Part shown: one piece after another, positions 1 through 8,445 of the stretch
Layout: each line of letters begins with the position of its first letter
Position numbering within the stretch: position 1 is the stretch's first letter
Source of the DNA: Algibacter sp045066735
GTDB taxonomy: Bacteria > Bacteroidota > Bacteroidia > Flavobacteriales > Flavobacteriaceae
Assembly (NCBI RefSeq): GCF_045066735.1
Contig: NZ_JBISHH010000025.1
Location: 248,001-312,000, forward strand
Direction: 5' to 3'
DNA: 64,000 nt
Translations under genes and position numbers: made by a program
The notes under the pieces: generated by a model
What the model was told of the DNA's origin: nothing
Seen by the model: only the letters and a program-made list of their open reading frames with translations
The model's database searches: none

Positions 1-875
1 AATTGCGTACCGTTTCTAATATCAATACCTGTAGGGCAAACGTTTACGCATTGCATACAGTCAATACAATCTCCATGGCCTAAAGCTTCACGATCTTCAT
101 TTTTTCTGAATTTTTTTCTGCCATTTTCTGCCTCGCCTCGTTTGTGGTCGTAGGCAACAACAATAGATTTTGTGTCTAAAAGCGCGCCTTGCAATCTCCC
201 ATAAGGACATGCTATAATACAAACTTGCTCTCTAAACCAAGCAAAGACAAAGTAGAATACTGCGGTAAAAATAGTTAAAGACACTAATGTGTTTAAGTGT
301 TCTGCAGGGCCGTCGGTGATGTAGGATATTAGTGTATCGCTACCAATTAAATATGCTAAAAATACATTCGCTATAATAAACGATATTAAAATAAAAATTA
401 CCGTTTTTAATACTTTTTTTCTAATCTTTTCAGCATTCCAGGGCATTTTTGCTAAACGCATTTGTTTACCTCTATCGCCTTCAATCCAATACTCAATTCG
501 TCTGAAAACCATTTCCATGAAAATGGTTTGCGGACATATCCATCCGCAGAAAATACGCCCAAATGCAACTGTAAATAGCGCTACGAATACAACGCCAATA
601 ATCATCGATATTACAAATAGATGAAAATCTTGAGGCCAAAATGGAAATCCAAAAATATTAAATCGCCTCTCAAGAATATTAAACATTAAAAACTGGTTTC
701 CATTAATTTTAATAAATGGAGCGAGTAATAAAAATGCTAGTAATGCGTAGCTTACGTATTTACGATATTTGTAAAACTTACCACTCGGTTTTTTAGGAAA
801 AACCCAAGCACGTTTACCATCTTCGGTAACTGTACCAATAGAGTCTCTAAATGTTTCGTTTTCTGGCGTTTCCAC
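1..875 (-). CDS. ccoG: CcoG/FixG-type cytochrome c oxidase accessory protein (3' end outside window)
   Basis: Membrane-bound ferredoxin-like protein needed for assembly of cbb3 oxidase, thought to act in copper delivery to the CuB site. About 291 residues are visible; the C-terminus is cut by the window edge. The N-terminal part reads ETFRDSIGT followed by RAWVFPKKPSGKFYKYR, both typical of CcoG. Several membrane segments follow, then the CGWICPQT motif, CIIACPYGR, and a 4Fe-4S ferredoxin motif CIDCMQCVNVCP near the edge. The only usable start in the frame is GTG at 873-875, because an in-frame stop lies 12 bases upstream. It is the last visible gene of the leftward cco operon, about 98 bp after ccoP. 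ccoH would be expected next. Confidence 0.93.
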   Translation of the reverse strand, partial: METPENETFRDSIGTVTEDGKRAWVFPKKPSGKFYKYRKYVSYALLAFLLLAPFIKINGNQFLMFNILERRFNIFGFPFWPQDFHLFVISMIIGVVFVALFTVAFGRIFCGWICPQTIFMEMVFRRIEYWIEGDRGKQMRLAKMPWNAEKIRKKVLKTVIFILISFIIANVFLAYLIGSDTLISYITDGPAEHLNTLVSLTIFTAVFYFVFAWFREQVCIIACPYGRLQGALLDTKSIVVAYDHKRGEAENGRKKFRKNEDREALGHGDCIDCMQCVNVCPTGIDIRNGTQ

Positions 876-910
876 TGTTTTTTGAATTTAACCTGTTAAG
901 GCTATTTGTT

Positions 911-951
911 TTTTAGATTAATCAGGTTTTTAAACCCCGATTAATCTAAAA
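911..951 (-). repeat. Long inverted repeat between ccoP and ccoG
   Basis: Arms 911-923 and 939-951 are perfect 13-base inverted repeats around GATTAATC. The 15-base middle holds a second small stem (GGTTT/AAACC). No T-run follows on the minus strand, so it is a poor intrinsic terminator. It may be an intra-operon mRNA hairpin that stabilises the upstream ccoNOQP message or limits ccoG expression. Function is inferred from position only. Confidence 0.6.
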
Positions 952-973
952 TTATTGAGTTCAGTATATCTTG

Positions 974-1873
974 TTAATTGGCTTGTGCTGTTTCTTCAAT
1001 TTCTGCTTCCCAAATATCACCTTGTGGGTCTTTAGGGTTTGCTGGTGTTGTACCTTGTAAGCTTAATACATAACTAGATACTTGTGCCATTTGCGCAGGT
1101 TTAAGTTGTGCTTTCCAAGCAATCATTCCTTTTCCAGAACGTCCACCTTCAGATATGGTTTTAAACACGTTTTTAATATCACCACCTAAAATCCAGTATT
1201 TATCTGTTAAGTTCGGGCCTATTCCACCACCACCATCTGCCATATGGCAGGCGACACAGTTGGTTTCAAAAATAGTTTGCCCTGCTTTTAGATCTGATGC
1301 ATCTGTTAATAACGTTACGGTATTAATATCTACTAAATCTTTAGCTGTTTTTTTGTACTCTTCAATTGCAATTCTGGCTTCTGCCAATTCGTTTTCTAAT
1401 TCATCGAATTGGTTGTCTCCATTAAATACTTGATATCTAAACATGTAAACAACAGCGAATACAATAGATATATAAAAAGCATATACCCACCATGGTGGTA
1501 AATTATTATCTAATTCTTTTATACCATCGTAATTATGATCTAGAATTATTTCGCCTTCTTGTTCAATTGGTTTTTGCCCTAACAATTTAGTGTAGGTTTC
1601 TTTGATCCAAGTGAATTTATAGCCAAATTCTTTTTCAGCTAAGAAACGTGCTTTAGCTTCTTCATCTAATTTATGAAGCATAACATTTTCCAATGCGCCA
1701 ATAACACCTTCAATAGCAATTAAAATTAATAGTACTAAAATTAAAAATAATTGAACGGCAGTAAATTCAATAAAAGCAGGCTTTTCGCCAGAATCTACAA
1801 AGTATTCTGTTGCTGCGAAAATTATAAAAAAGGCTACGGGAATTCGTATCCAAGATGGAATTAGTTTTCTCAT
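974..1873 (-). CDS. ccoP: Cytochrome cbb3 oxidase subunit III (CcoP), mono-haem type
   Basis: Membrane-anchored c-type cytochrome that passes electrons to the CcoN catalytic subunit. The 299-residue protein has three hydrophobic segments (about 11-28, 38-62 and 128-148), the FixP N-terminal-like region, and one haem-c motif CVACH at 206-210. A GKGMIAW segment with a candidate axial Met is near 250. Proteobacterial CcoP normally carries two haems c; one haem is the usual Bacteroidota form. Its ATG overlaps the ccoQ stop as ATGA (1870-1873), which points to translational coupling. Confidence 0.95.
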   Translation of the reverse strand: MRKLIPSWIRIPVAFFIIFAATEYFVDSGEKPAFIEFTAVQLFLILVLLILIAIEGVIGALENVMLHKLDEEAKARFLAEKEFGYKFTWIKETYTKLLGQKPIEQEGEIILDHNYDGIKELDNNLPPWWVYAFYISIVFAVVYMFRYQVFNGDNQFDELENELAEARIAIEEYKKTAKDLVDINTVTLLTDASDLKAGQTIFETNCVACHMADGGGGIGPNLTDKYWILGGDIKNVFKTISEGGRSGKGMIAWKAQLKPAQMAQVSSYVLSLQGTTPANPKDPQGDIWEAEIEETAQAN

Positions 1874-2055
1874 AATATATCTTCGTTTTGAGTTTCTAAA
1901 GGCAGGTTGCTAACTTGTTTTAAGTAGTCTTTTTTTGCTGTAATAACCCACCAAAAAAGGAGTACAAAAAAAGTAAAGAATATCACTAACGAAATTATCG
2001 GATAAATTTCGATACCGTCAATACTCTCCATGTGGTATTTTACAAATTTCAACAT
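1870..2055 (-). CDS. ccoQ: CcoQ-like small cbb3 oxidase subunit
   Basis: 61-residue protein with one membrane helix (about residues 18-39) and a charged cytoplasmic tail, the size and topology of CcoQ/FixQ subunits. It lies between ccoNO (25 bp upstream) and ccoP (4-base overlap). CcoQ is known to stabilise the cbb3 complex. Sequence similarity in this family is weak, so position in the operon is the main support. Confidence 0.85.
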   Translation of the reverse strand: MLKFVKYHMESIDGIEIYPIISLVIFFTFFVLLFWWVITAKKDYLKQVSNLPLETQNEDIL

Positions 2056-2079
2056 GATTTTATATTGTTTTGATGGTTA

Positions 2080-4272
2080 TTATTTTTGTTCTGGTTTAAC
2101 ATGAATATCGGTGCCTAATCGCTGTAAATAAGCAATAAGAGCAACAATTTCTCTGTTTTTCATTTCAATAAAAGGTTGTCCGTTTTCAGCGGCATATTTT
2201 TTATCCGCTTCATAGGTTTTAGCAAAATCTGGGTCTTGATATAGATTTTGTTCAATTTGTGAACCTTGAGCCAACATGCTTTCTTGTGCGTTAACAATTT
2301 CTTCTTCCGTATATGGTACGCCAAGGGTAACCATAGCTTCCATTTTTGTTTCGGTTAAAGATTTGTCTAGCTCACTGCTTTCACCTGTAATTAACCAAGG
2401 GTATCTTGGCATTATAGAGCCTGATGAGGTACTTTGCGGATCGTACATGTGATTAAAGTGCCAGTTATCTGAATACTTAGCTCCAATTCTATGTAAATCT
2501 GGACCAGTACGTTTGGATCCCCAAAGGAACGGGTGGTCGTAAACAAATTCTCCCGCTTTCGAGTATTCGCCATAACGTTCAACCTCGTGTCTAAACGGAC
2601 GAATCATTTGTGTATGACAACTAACACAACCTTCACGGATATAAATATCTCTACCTTCTAATTCTAAAGGTGTGTATGGTTTAACACTAGAAATAGTTGG
2701 GATATTAGATTTTACCATTATGGTTGGAACAATTTGAACAATACCACCAATTAAAATAGCAATAGTTGCTAAAATAGTTAATTGAATAGGCTTACGCTCT
2801 AACCAAGTGTGCCATCCTTCATTTGCAGTACGTTTTTTAGATACACGTTCTAAAGCAGGAGCTTCTGCCGATTCATCTTCAACTTTGCTACCTTGTCTAA
2901 CAGTCATGATTACATTATAAACCAAGATGAACATACCAGTAATGTACAGTGTACCACCAATAGCACGCATAAGGTACATAGGCATAATTTCGGTTACTGT
3001 TTCCAAGAAGTTACCATATACTAAGGTACCATCTGGATTGAATTGTTGCCACATAGAATATTGTGTAAATCCAGCAACATATAGTGGTAATGCGTACATA
3101 ATGATACCCAATGTACCTATCCAAAAGTGTAGATTCATTAAGCCTAAAGAGTGCATTTTTGTTTTGAATAAACGAGGTACTAAATAATAGATCATACCAA
3201 AGGCTAAGAAACCATTCCAAGCTAGTGCACCAACGTGTACGTGAGCAATAATCCAATCGGTAAAATGCGCTACGGCATTTACACTTTTTAGGGAGAGCAT
3301 AGGGCCTTCAAACGTTGCCATACCATAACCGGTAATTGCAACAACCATGAATTTTAAAACAGGATCGGTACGTACTTTATCCCAAGCACCACGAAGTGTT
3401 AGTAAACCATTGATCATACCACCCCAAGAAGGCATTAATAGCATTATTGAGAATGTGGTACCTAAAGCTTGCGCCCATTCTGGTAAGGCTGTATATAATA
3501 AATGGTGAGGTCCTGCCCATATATATATAAATATAAGAGACCAGAAGTGTACAATAGATAATCTATAAGAGTATACAGGTCTGTTTGCTGCTTTAGGAAC
3601 AAAGTAATACATAAGTCCTAAGTAGGGCGTAGTTAAAAAGAATGCTACGGCATTGTGACCGTACCACCATTGTACAAGGGCATCTTGAACACCTGCATAA
3701 ACAGAGTAACTTTTAAAAGCACTAACTGGTAATTCTAAATTGTTAAAAATATGAAGAACCGCAACCGTAACAAAAGTCGCTAAGTAAAACCAAATAGCAA
3801 CATATAAATGACGTTGTCTACGTTTTAATATGGTCCAGATCATGTTTATACCAAAAACAACCCAAACAATGGTAATTGCAATATCTATTGGCCACTCTAA
3901 CTCGGCATACTCTTTAGTAGATGTATAGCCTAAAGGAAGCGTAATAGCTGCTGCAACTATAATAAGTTGCCATCCCCAAAAGTTAATGTTACTTAATAAG
4001 TCGCTCGCCATTCTTGCTTTAAGTAAACGCTGTAGTGAGTAATAAATACCAGCAAACATAGCGTTACCAACAAAGGCAAAAATTACAGCATTGGTGTGTA
4101 GTGGTCTTAAACGACCAAAACTTAACCAAGGAATTCCATCGGTTAAATTTGGGAATAAAAACAAAAAAGCAAGTAGCAAACCTACCGACATACCTACAAC
4201 CCCAAAAACAATGGTGGCGTAAATGAATTTTGTAACGATCTTATTATCGTACTTAAACTGTTGCATTTCCAT
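2080..4272 (-). CDS. ccoNO: Fused cbb3 oxidase subunits I and II (CcoN-CcoO)
   Basis: Catalytic core of the high-affinity terminal oxidase, in the inner membrane. The first ~480 residues are the CcoN haem-copper oxidase domain. Haem and CuB ligand segments are visible: LHTNAV, WWYGHNAV, GPHHLLYT and AHVHVGAL. After a charged linker containing KKRTANEGWH, a single membrane segment leads into the CcoO domain. That domain has one haem-c motif CVSCH followed by TQMIRPF, as in CcoO. Separate ccoN and ccoO are the rule in proteobacteria; the fusion is common in Bacteroidota. A second in-frame ATG is at 4266, so the start could be two codons later. Confidence 0.96.
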   Translation of the reverse strand: MEMQQFKYDNKIVTKFIYATIVFGVVGMSVGLLLAFLFLFPNLTDGIPWLSFGRLRPLHTNAVIFAFVGNAMFAGIYYSLQRLLKARMASDLLSNINFWGWQLIIVAAAITLPLGYTSTKEYAELEWPIDIAITIVWVVFGINMIWTILKRRQRHLYVAIWFYLATFVTVAVLHIFNNLELPVSAFKSYSVYAGVQDALVQWWYGHNAVAFFLTTPYLGLMYYFVPKAANRPVYSYRLSIVHFWSLIFIYIWAGPHHLLYTALPEWAQALGTTFSIMLLMPSWGGMINGLLTLRGAWDKVRTDPVLKFMVVAITGYGMATFEGPMLSLKSVNAVAHFTDWIIAHVHVGALAWNGFLAFGMIYYLVPRLFKTKMHSLGLMNLHFWIGTLGIIMYALPLYVAGFTQYSMWQQFNPDGTLVYGNFLETVTEIMPMYLMRAIGGTLYITGMFILVYNVIMTVRQGSKVEDESAEAPALERVSKKRTANEGWHTWLERKPIQLTILATIAILIGGIVQIVPTIMVKSNIPTISSVKPYTPLELEGRDIYIREGCVSCHTQMIRPFRHEVERYGEYSKAGEFVYDHPFLWGSKRTGPDLHRIGAKYSDNWHFNHMYDPQSTSSGSIMPRYPWLITGESSELDKSLTETKMEAMVTLGVPYTEEEIVNAQESMLAQGSQIEQNLYQDPDFAKTYEADKKYAAENGQPFIEMKNREIVALIAYLQRLGTDIHVKPEQK

Positions 4273-4283
4273 AAATTAAAATG

Positions 4284-4469
4284 TTAATCGTTTTTAGTTA
4301 AAATTGTTTTTTTAGTTTTTTCTTTAACCACTTCGTCCTCAAAAAGCATACGAACCGAGGGTGTATAGCTATCATCAAATTGTCCGCTTCGGACAGCAAC
4401 GATAAACGCTACAAAAAAACCAATAGCAACAATTATGCTAATAGTTAGTAAAATATATATAACACTCAT
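4284..4469 (-). CDS. ccoS: CcoS, cbb3 oxidase maturation protein
   Basis: 61-residue protein with an N-terminal membrane helix (about 4-27) and the RSGQFDD segment that follows the helix in CcoS proteins. CcoS is needed for insertion of redox cofactors into CcoN. It is the first gene of the leftward operon, 11 bp before ccoNO, and its promoter carries a Crp/FNR-type dyad (4516-4539). Confidence 0.93.
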   Translation of the reverse strand: MSVIYILLTISIIVAIGFFVAFIVAVRSGQFDDSYTPSVRMLFEDEVVKEKTKKTILTKND

Positions 4470-4490
4470 ACCTTAATTGAAGTTACGGAT

Positions 4491-4498
4491 CAAAAGTA
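4491..4498 (-). promoter_or_regulatory. -7 element of the ccoS-ccoNOQP promoter
   Basis: Minus-strand TACTTTTG is a perfect match to the Bacteroidota -7 consensus TAnnTTTG. It lies 21 bases upstream of the ccoS ATG. Its centre (4494.5) is 33 bp from the centre of the dyad at 4521-4534, placing the dyad near -41 of the predicted transcript start. Confidence 0.75.
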
Positions 4499-4515
4499 CT
4501 TTTATACCATTTTCT

Positions 4516-4539
4516 AAAACATGACATTTGTCATGTTTT
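4516..4539 (-). promoter_or_regulatory. Crp/FNR-type operator upstream of ccoS
   Basis: Perfect 10-base inverted repeat, AAAACATGAC and GTCATGTTTT, around a 4-base spacer. The core ATGAC-N4-GTCAT has the 5-4-5 layout of Crp/FNR-family sites. Position relative to the -7 element fits class II activation. Which local regulator binds it is not known; the REC-Crp protein (8446-9495) and the FNR-like protein (10472-11149) are the candidates. Confidence 0.75.
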
Positions 4540-4613
4540 TTTTATTTTGAGCCAATTTTTATTTATTAAAAATAAGCAATTTATATTATTGTTTTATTGT
4601 GATGAAAAAAAAT

Positions 4614-6992
4614 TTACTTTTTCAGTTTTCGTCCTAAAATATTGGTGCTGATTGTGGTGAATACAACAATGCTAATAGAACTTAAAGGCATTAATATAGC
4701 TGCTATAACAGGTGCTAATTGCCCAGTTACAGCAAAGTAAAGCCCTATACTATTGTAAAAAAATGAAAGTAGAAAACTCCATTTTATAATTTTTATAGCC
4801 GATTTTGATGCTTTTATAAAATCATGCAATTGATTAAATTTAGAAGCATCGAGAATAGCATCGCATGCGGGAGAAAAAATGTTTACGTTTTCTGAAAGTG
4901 CTATACCAACATTACTTTGTGCTAGAGCTCCTGCATCATTCAATCCATCTCCAATCATAAGTACTTTTGCTCCCGATTGTTGGTGATGCCTAATGTATTC
5001 TAATTTATCCTCAGGTTTCTGATTAAAAAATAATTTTGTTTTAGCGGGTAGTAATTTCGTTAAGTTTTCTGTTTCACCAGCATTATCTCCGGAAAGAATT
5101 ACTAAATCGTAATGCTTTTTTAATTTATTAAACAGTTTAGAGAGTCCTTTTCTGTATTTATTATAAAATGTAAATCGACCCTTATATTGGCTATTTGTAC
5201 TGACATAAACAGCTGTGTTTAACGTAGCAGTTTCTGCTGAATAGCCAACAAACGGGGCAGAGCCTATTTTAATAGTGTTTTTATTATGTTTAGCCTCCAT
5301 ACCTTTACCAATGTACTCTGCGTAGTTATCTAAGGTAACGATATCATGTTTGTTTAAAATATCGTAAAGTGATCTACTTAATGGGTGGTTAGAGTTTCTT
5401 AAAGTGCTTTTTAATAAAGATTCTTCATCGGTTGAAAGCTGCGAGCCTTCGTATTTAATAGCGGTTTCTTTATTTGCGGTAATGGTTCCTGTTTTGTCGA
5501 AAATTATGGTGTTAATAGCTGCTAGCTGCTCTATTACTGAAGCATTTTTGGCGTAAAATTTTAGTTTCCCAAAAATGCGAAGTAAATTCCCAAATGTGAA
5601 AGGAGCTGCTAATGCAATAGCACAAGGGCAAGCAATAATTAATACAGCCGTAAAAACATTTAATGCTTTTGATGGATCTACAACTAGCCAATATGTTGTG
5701 GCCAAAACGGCGATACTTAAAACGGCTATGGTAAACTTTTTACTTATGGCATTTGTAAGTGTTGTAAAGCTATCTTCTTTATTTTTATTAAATACATCGT
5801 TACTCCATAGTTGCGTTAAATAACTTTGCTCTACGGTTTTTAATACATCAACCTCAATACTACCATTTAGTTGTTTTCCTCCAGCAAAAAGTTTATCGCC
5901 CGATTGTTTAGAAACCGCTTCTGCTTCACCTGTTACAAAGCTATAATCTATTCTTGCTTTTCCGTTAATTAAAATACAATCTACAGGAATTAACTCTTCG
6001 TTCCTTATTAATAATCTATCGCCTTTTTCAATATCGTAAACCTGTACAGATTCTTCTGTGCCGTTAGTGTGTAGTTTTGTAATTCCGATAGGGAAATACG
6101 ATTTGTAATCGCGCTCAAAAGAAAGAAAATTATATGTTTTTTGTTGAAAAAACTTTCCGAGTAATAGAAAGAATATTAATCCGGTTAAACTGTCGAAAAA
6201 ACCTGTGCCTATATTTAAAACTATTTCGGCTGTACTTCTAACAAATAAAACAATAACACCTAAAGATATGGGTACATCAATATTTAAAATTTTAGAACGT
6301 AGGCCTTTATATGCCGATATTAAATAGTCTTGCGCCGAATAAAAAACAACAGGAAGTGAAAAGAAAAACATAAGCCATCTAAAAACAGGAGCATATTGTT
6401 CTATCCAAAAACCTGTAACCTGAAAATACTCCGGAAAAGATAAAAACATTACGTTTCCGAAGGCAAAACCGGCAATACCTAACTTGTAAATAAGCGATCG
6501 GTTTACGTTTCTTTTTCCAACACTATAATCATCTAAACTAATAAAAGGTTCGTAGCCAATACTACTTAAAAGATTAACCAATTGTTTTATAGAAATTACT
6601 TCACAATTATAGGTCACTCTTACTGTTTTCTTTCCGAAGTTTACAACAGATGAGCTTATGGATGGATTTAATTTGTTTAGGTTTTCTAGAATCCATATAC
6701 AAGAACTACAGTGTATATGTGGTATGTATAAGGTTGCGATTTGTGTTTTTTCATCGTTAAAATCGAGTATGCTTTCAACAATTTTAGCATTATCTAAAAA
6801 GTTGTATTTGCCTTCAATATCGCTTGGTTTTGCTCCAGCAGATGCTTGTAAATCGTAGTAACACGTTAAGTCGTTAGTAGAGAAAATCTCGTACACGGTT
6901 TTACAACCGTTACAACAAAACGATTTATCATCAAATATGATATTAGCCGCAGACGCGTCTAAACCACAGTGAAAACATGGGGTTTTACTCAT
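4614..6992 (-). CDS. ccoI: Copper-exporting P1B-type ATPase for cbb3 oxidase assembly (CcoI/FixI)
   Basis: Inner-membrane ATPase that exports Cu(I) for metallation of the oxidase. The 792-residue protein starts with a cysteine-rich metal-binding region (C6, C9, C26, C27, C30). It continues with a heavy-metal-associated domain with CSSC near 95, membrane helices, a TGEA actuator loop, the CPC metal motif in ACPCAIA, the phosphorylation motif DKTGT, and the hinge GDGLNDAGAL. The double N-terminal metal-binding arrangement is typical of CcoI rather than detoxification CopA. It is transcribed toward ccoS but has its own promoter, with the same dyad geometry as ccoS. Confidence 0.95.
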   Translation of the reverse strand: MSKTPCFHCGLDASAANIIFDDKSFCCNGCKTVYEIFSTNDLTCYYDLQASAGAKPSDIEGKYNFLDNAKIVESILDFNDEKTQIATLYIPHIHCSSCIWILENLNKLNPSISSSVVNFGKKTVRVTYNCEVISIKQLVNLLSSIGYEPFISLDDYSVGKRNVNRSLIYKLGIAGFAFGNVMFLSFPEYFQVTGFWIEQYAPVFRWLMFFFSLPVVFYSAQDYLISAYKGLRSKILNIDVPISLGVIVLFVRSTAEIVLNIGTGFFDSLTGLIFFLLLGKFFQQKTYNFLSFERDYKSYFPIGITKLHTNGTEESVQVYDIEKGDRLLIRNEELIPVDCILINGKARIDYSFVTGEAEAVSKQSGDKLFAGGKQLNGSIEVDVLKTVEQSYLTQLWSNDVFNKNKEDSFTTLTNAISKKFTIAVLSIAVLATTYWLVVDPSKALNVFTAVLIIACPCAIALAAPFTFGNLLRIFGKLKFYAKNASVIEQLAAINTIIFDKTGTITANKETAIKYEGSQLSTDEESLLKSTLRNSNHPLSRSLYDILNKHDIVTLDNYAEYIGKGMEAKHNKNTIKIGSAPFVGYSAETATLNTAVYVSTNSQYKGRFTFYNKYRKGLSKLFNKLKKHYDLVILSGDNAGETENLTKLLPAKTKLFFNQKPEDKLEYIRHHQQSGAKVLMIGDGLNDAGALAQSNVGIALSENVNIFSPACDAILDASKFNQLHDFIKASKSAIKIIKWSFLLSFFYNSIGLYFAVTGQLAPVIAAILMPLSSISIVVFTTISTNILGRKLKK

Positions 6993-7018
6993 TTCAATTT
7001 GCTCATTTATACCTGTTG

Positions 7019-7026
7019 CAAAATTC
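7019..7026 (-). promoter_or_regulatory. -7 element of the ccoI promoter
   Basis: Minus-strand GAATTTTG matches TAnnTTTG at all but the first base. It is 26 bases upstream of the ccoI ATG. Its centre (7022.5) is exactly 33 bp from the centre of the dyad at 7049-7062. The weak -7 match would fit a promoter that depends on an activator. Confidence 0.6.
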
Positions 7027-7048
7027 AGAAATCAACCGTATTTTAAAT

Positions 7049-7062
7049 ATGATATTAATCAT
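7049..7062 (-). promoter_or_regulatory. Crp/FNR-type operator upstream of ccoI
   Basis: Perfect dyad ATGAT-ATTA-ATCAT. The right half with flank (TCATGTTTT) is identical to the right half of the ccoS site. No -7 element is found at 33 bp in the plus direction, so the site is assigned to ccoI and not to the divergent kinase gene. Confidence 0.72.
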
Positions 7063-7203
7063 GTTTTTGCTATTTTTACAAAGTACAAAATTTTACCACA
7101 AGGAAATTGTGATAGCATGAAATTAAGATAATTAGCTTAATTCCGTCTTTATTGTTTTTTCTGTTTTCGTGTTTCATGTAAAGTTTCAAAATCAATTTAA
7201 GTA

Positions 7204-8445
7204 ATGTTTCAAAATAATGGACGGGTTTTTAATGTGCTTTTTGAGGCTGTTTCAGAAGGTGTTATAGTTGTAGATAAAAATCAAAAAATTGTGGGTTCAA
7301 ACAAGTCTTCCGAGAATATGTTTGGATACACTAAAAAAGAACTTCTAAATAGTGATCTTAGTATTTTAATTCCGAAAACATATCATGCGAACCATGGCGC
7401 CCATTTTGAAGGGTTTATGAAGAATAAGGAAAGTCGTAAAATGGGACGTGGTAGAGATTTATACGGATCACGCAAAGATGGCACCATATTTCCTGTTGAA
7501 GCTGGTTTAAATCCTTTAGAAATTGAAGGGGAAACTTTTGTTATGACTCTAGTTATCGATATTTCGATAAGAAAAAAGCAGGAACTCGAATTATTGGAAT
7601 TAAATACGGAGTTAGAAAAAAAGGTAGAGCAGCGTACTGATGCCTTGAGTAATATTGTAAAAGAATTAAAAAGCGTAAACCTTGAGCGTGATGAGGAAAT
7701 AAAAAAACGAATTGATGCTCAAAATAAAATTAGTAACGCCCTTAAAAAAGAAAAAGAGCTTAACGAATTAAAAACTAAATTTTTATCGTTAGTTTCTCAT
7801 GAGTTTAAAACACCGTTGAGTGGTATTTTAACCTCGTCTATGTTGTTAAGTAAATATAAGTTAACAGAGCAGCAGGAGCGAAGAGATAAGCACATAAAAA
7901 CAATATCAGATAAGGTACATTACCTAAATAATATTTTGAACGATTTTCTTTCTATTGAGAAGTTAGAAACCGGTAAAATGAACTATAAATTAACAACTTT
8001 TAAATTAAGTAAAGTTGTTAATGAGGTGGTGTATAATGCCAATATGCTTTTAAAAGATGGGCAAAAAATTAATTACCCAGAGAATATTGACGATTATTCA
8101 ATGCACCAAGATGAGAAAATTTTGGAGCTAGCATTATCTAACTTAGTTAATAATGCTATTAAATACTCTTCGGAAAACACCATTGTAGATATTAACATTA
8201 GCCAAGATGAAACATATACCACGTTCAAAATAAAAGACAACGGTATGGGGATTCCTCTTAAAGATCAAAAAAGTATATTTAATCGCTATTTTAGAGCAGA
8301 GAATGTATTATTGGTTCAAGGAACTGGTATTGGATTAAATATTGTAAAAAGTCATTTAGAAAACTTAGGCGGTACTATAAGTTTTTTGAGTGAAGAGAAT
8401 AAAGGGAGTATATTTACAATTGTATTAAAAAATAAAGCGGAATAA
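7204..8445 (+). CDS. PAS-domain sensor histidine kinase
   Basis: 413-residue soluble kinase with no membrane segment. A PAS/PAC domain (about 8-125) is followed by a coiled coil (126-190), the HisKA box with phosphorylated His199 in SHEFKTPL, and an ATPase domain with N-box LVNNAIKYS, G1 DNGMGIP and G2 GTGIGLN. The PAS region resembles FixL across HGAHFEGF, GRGR and SRKDGT. The position of the FixL haem-ligand His appears to be Arg78, so a FixL-type haem is unlikely. It abuts the response regulator gene with no gap and is divergent from ccoI. Cytosolic redox or oxygen-related sensing is an inference from context. Confidence 0.9.
   Translation: MFQNNGRVFNVLFEAVSEGVIVVDKNQKIVGSNKSSENMFGYTKKELLNSDLSILIPKTYHANHGAHFEGFMKNKESRKMGRGRDLYGSRKDGTIFPVEAGLNPLEIEGETFVMTLVIDISIRKKQELELLELNTELEKKVEQRTDALSNIVKELKSVNLERDEEIKKRIDAQNKISNALKKEKELNELKTKFLSLVSHEFKTPLSGILTSSMLLSKYKLTEQQERRDKHIKTISDKVHYLNNILNDFLSIEKLETGKMNYKLTTFKLSKVVNEVVYNANMLLKDGQKINYPENIDDYSMHQDEKILELALSNLVNNAIKYSSENTIVDINISQDETYTTFKIKDNGMGIPLKDQKSIFNRYFRAENVLLVQGTGIGLNIVKSHLENLGGTISFLSEENKGSIFTIVLKNKAE

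Noticed and set aside
7063..7203. Control of the histidine kinase by the 7049-7062 dyad
   Set aside because: No TAnnTTTG-like element lies 33 bp from the dyad in the plus direction; the site fits only ccoI.
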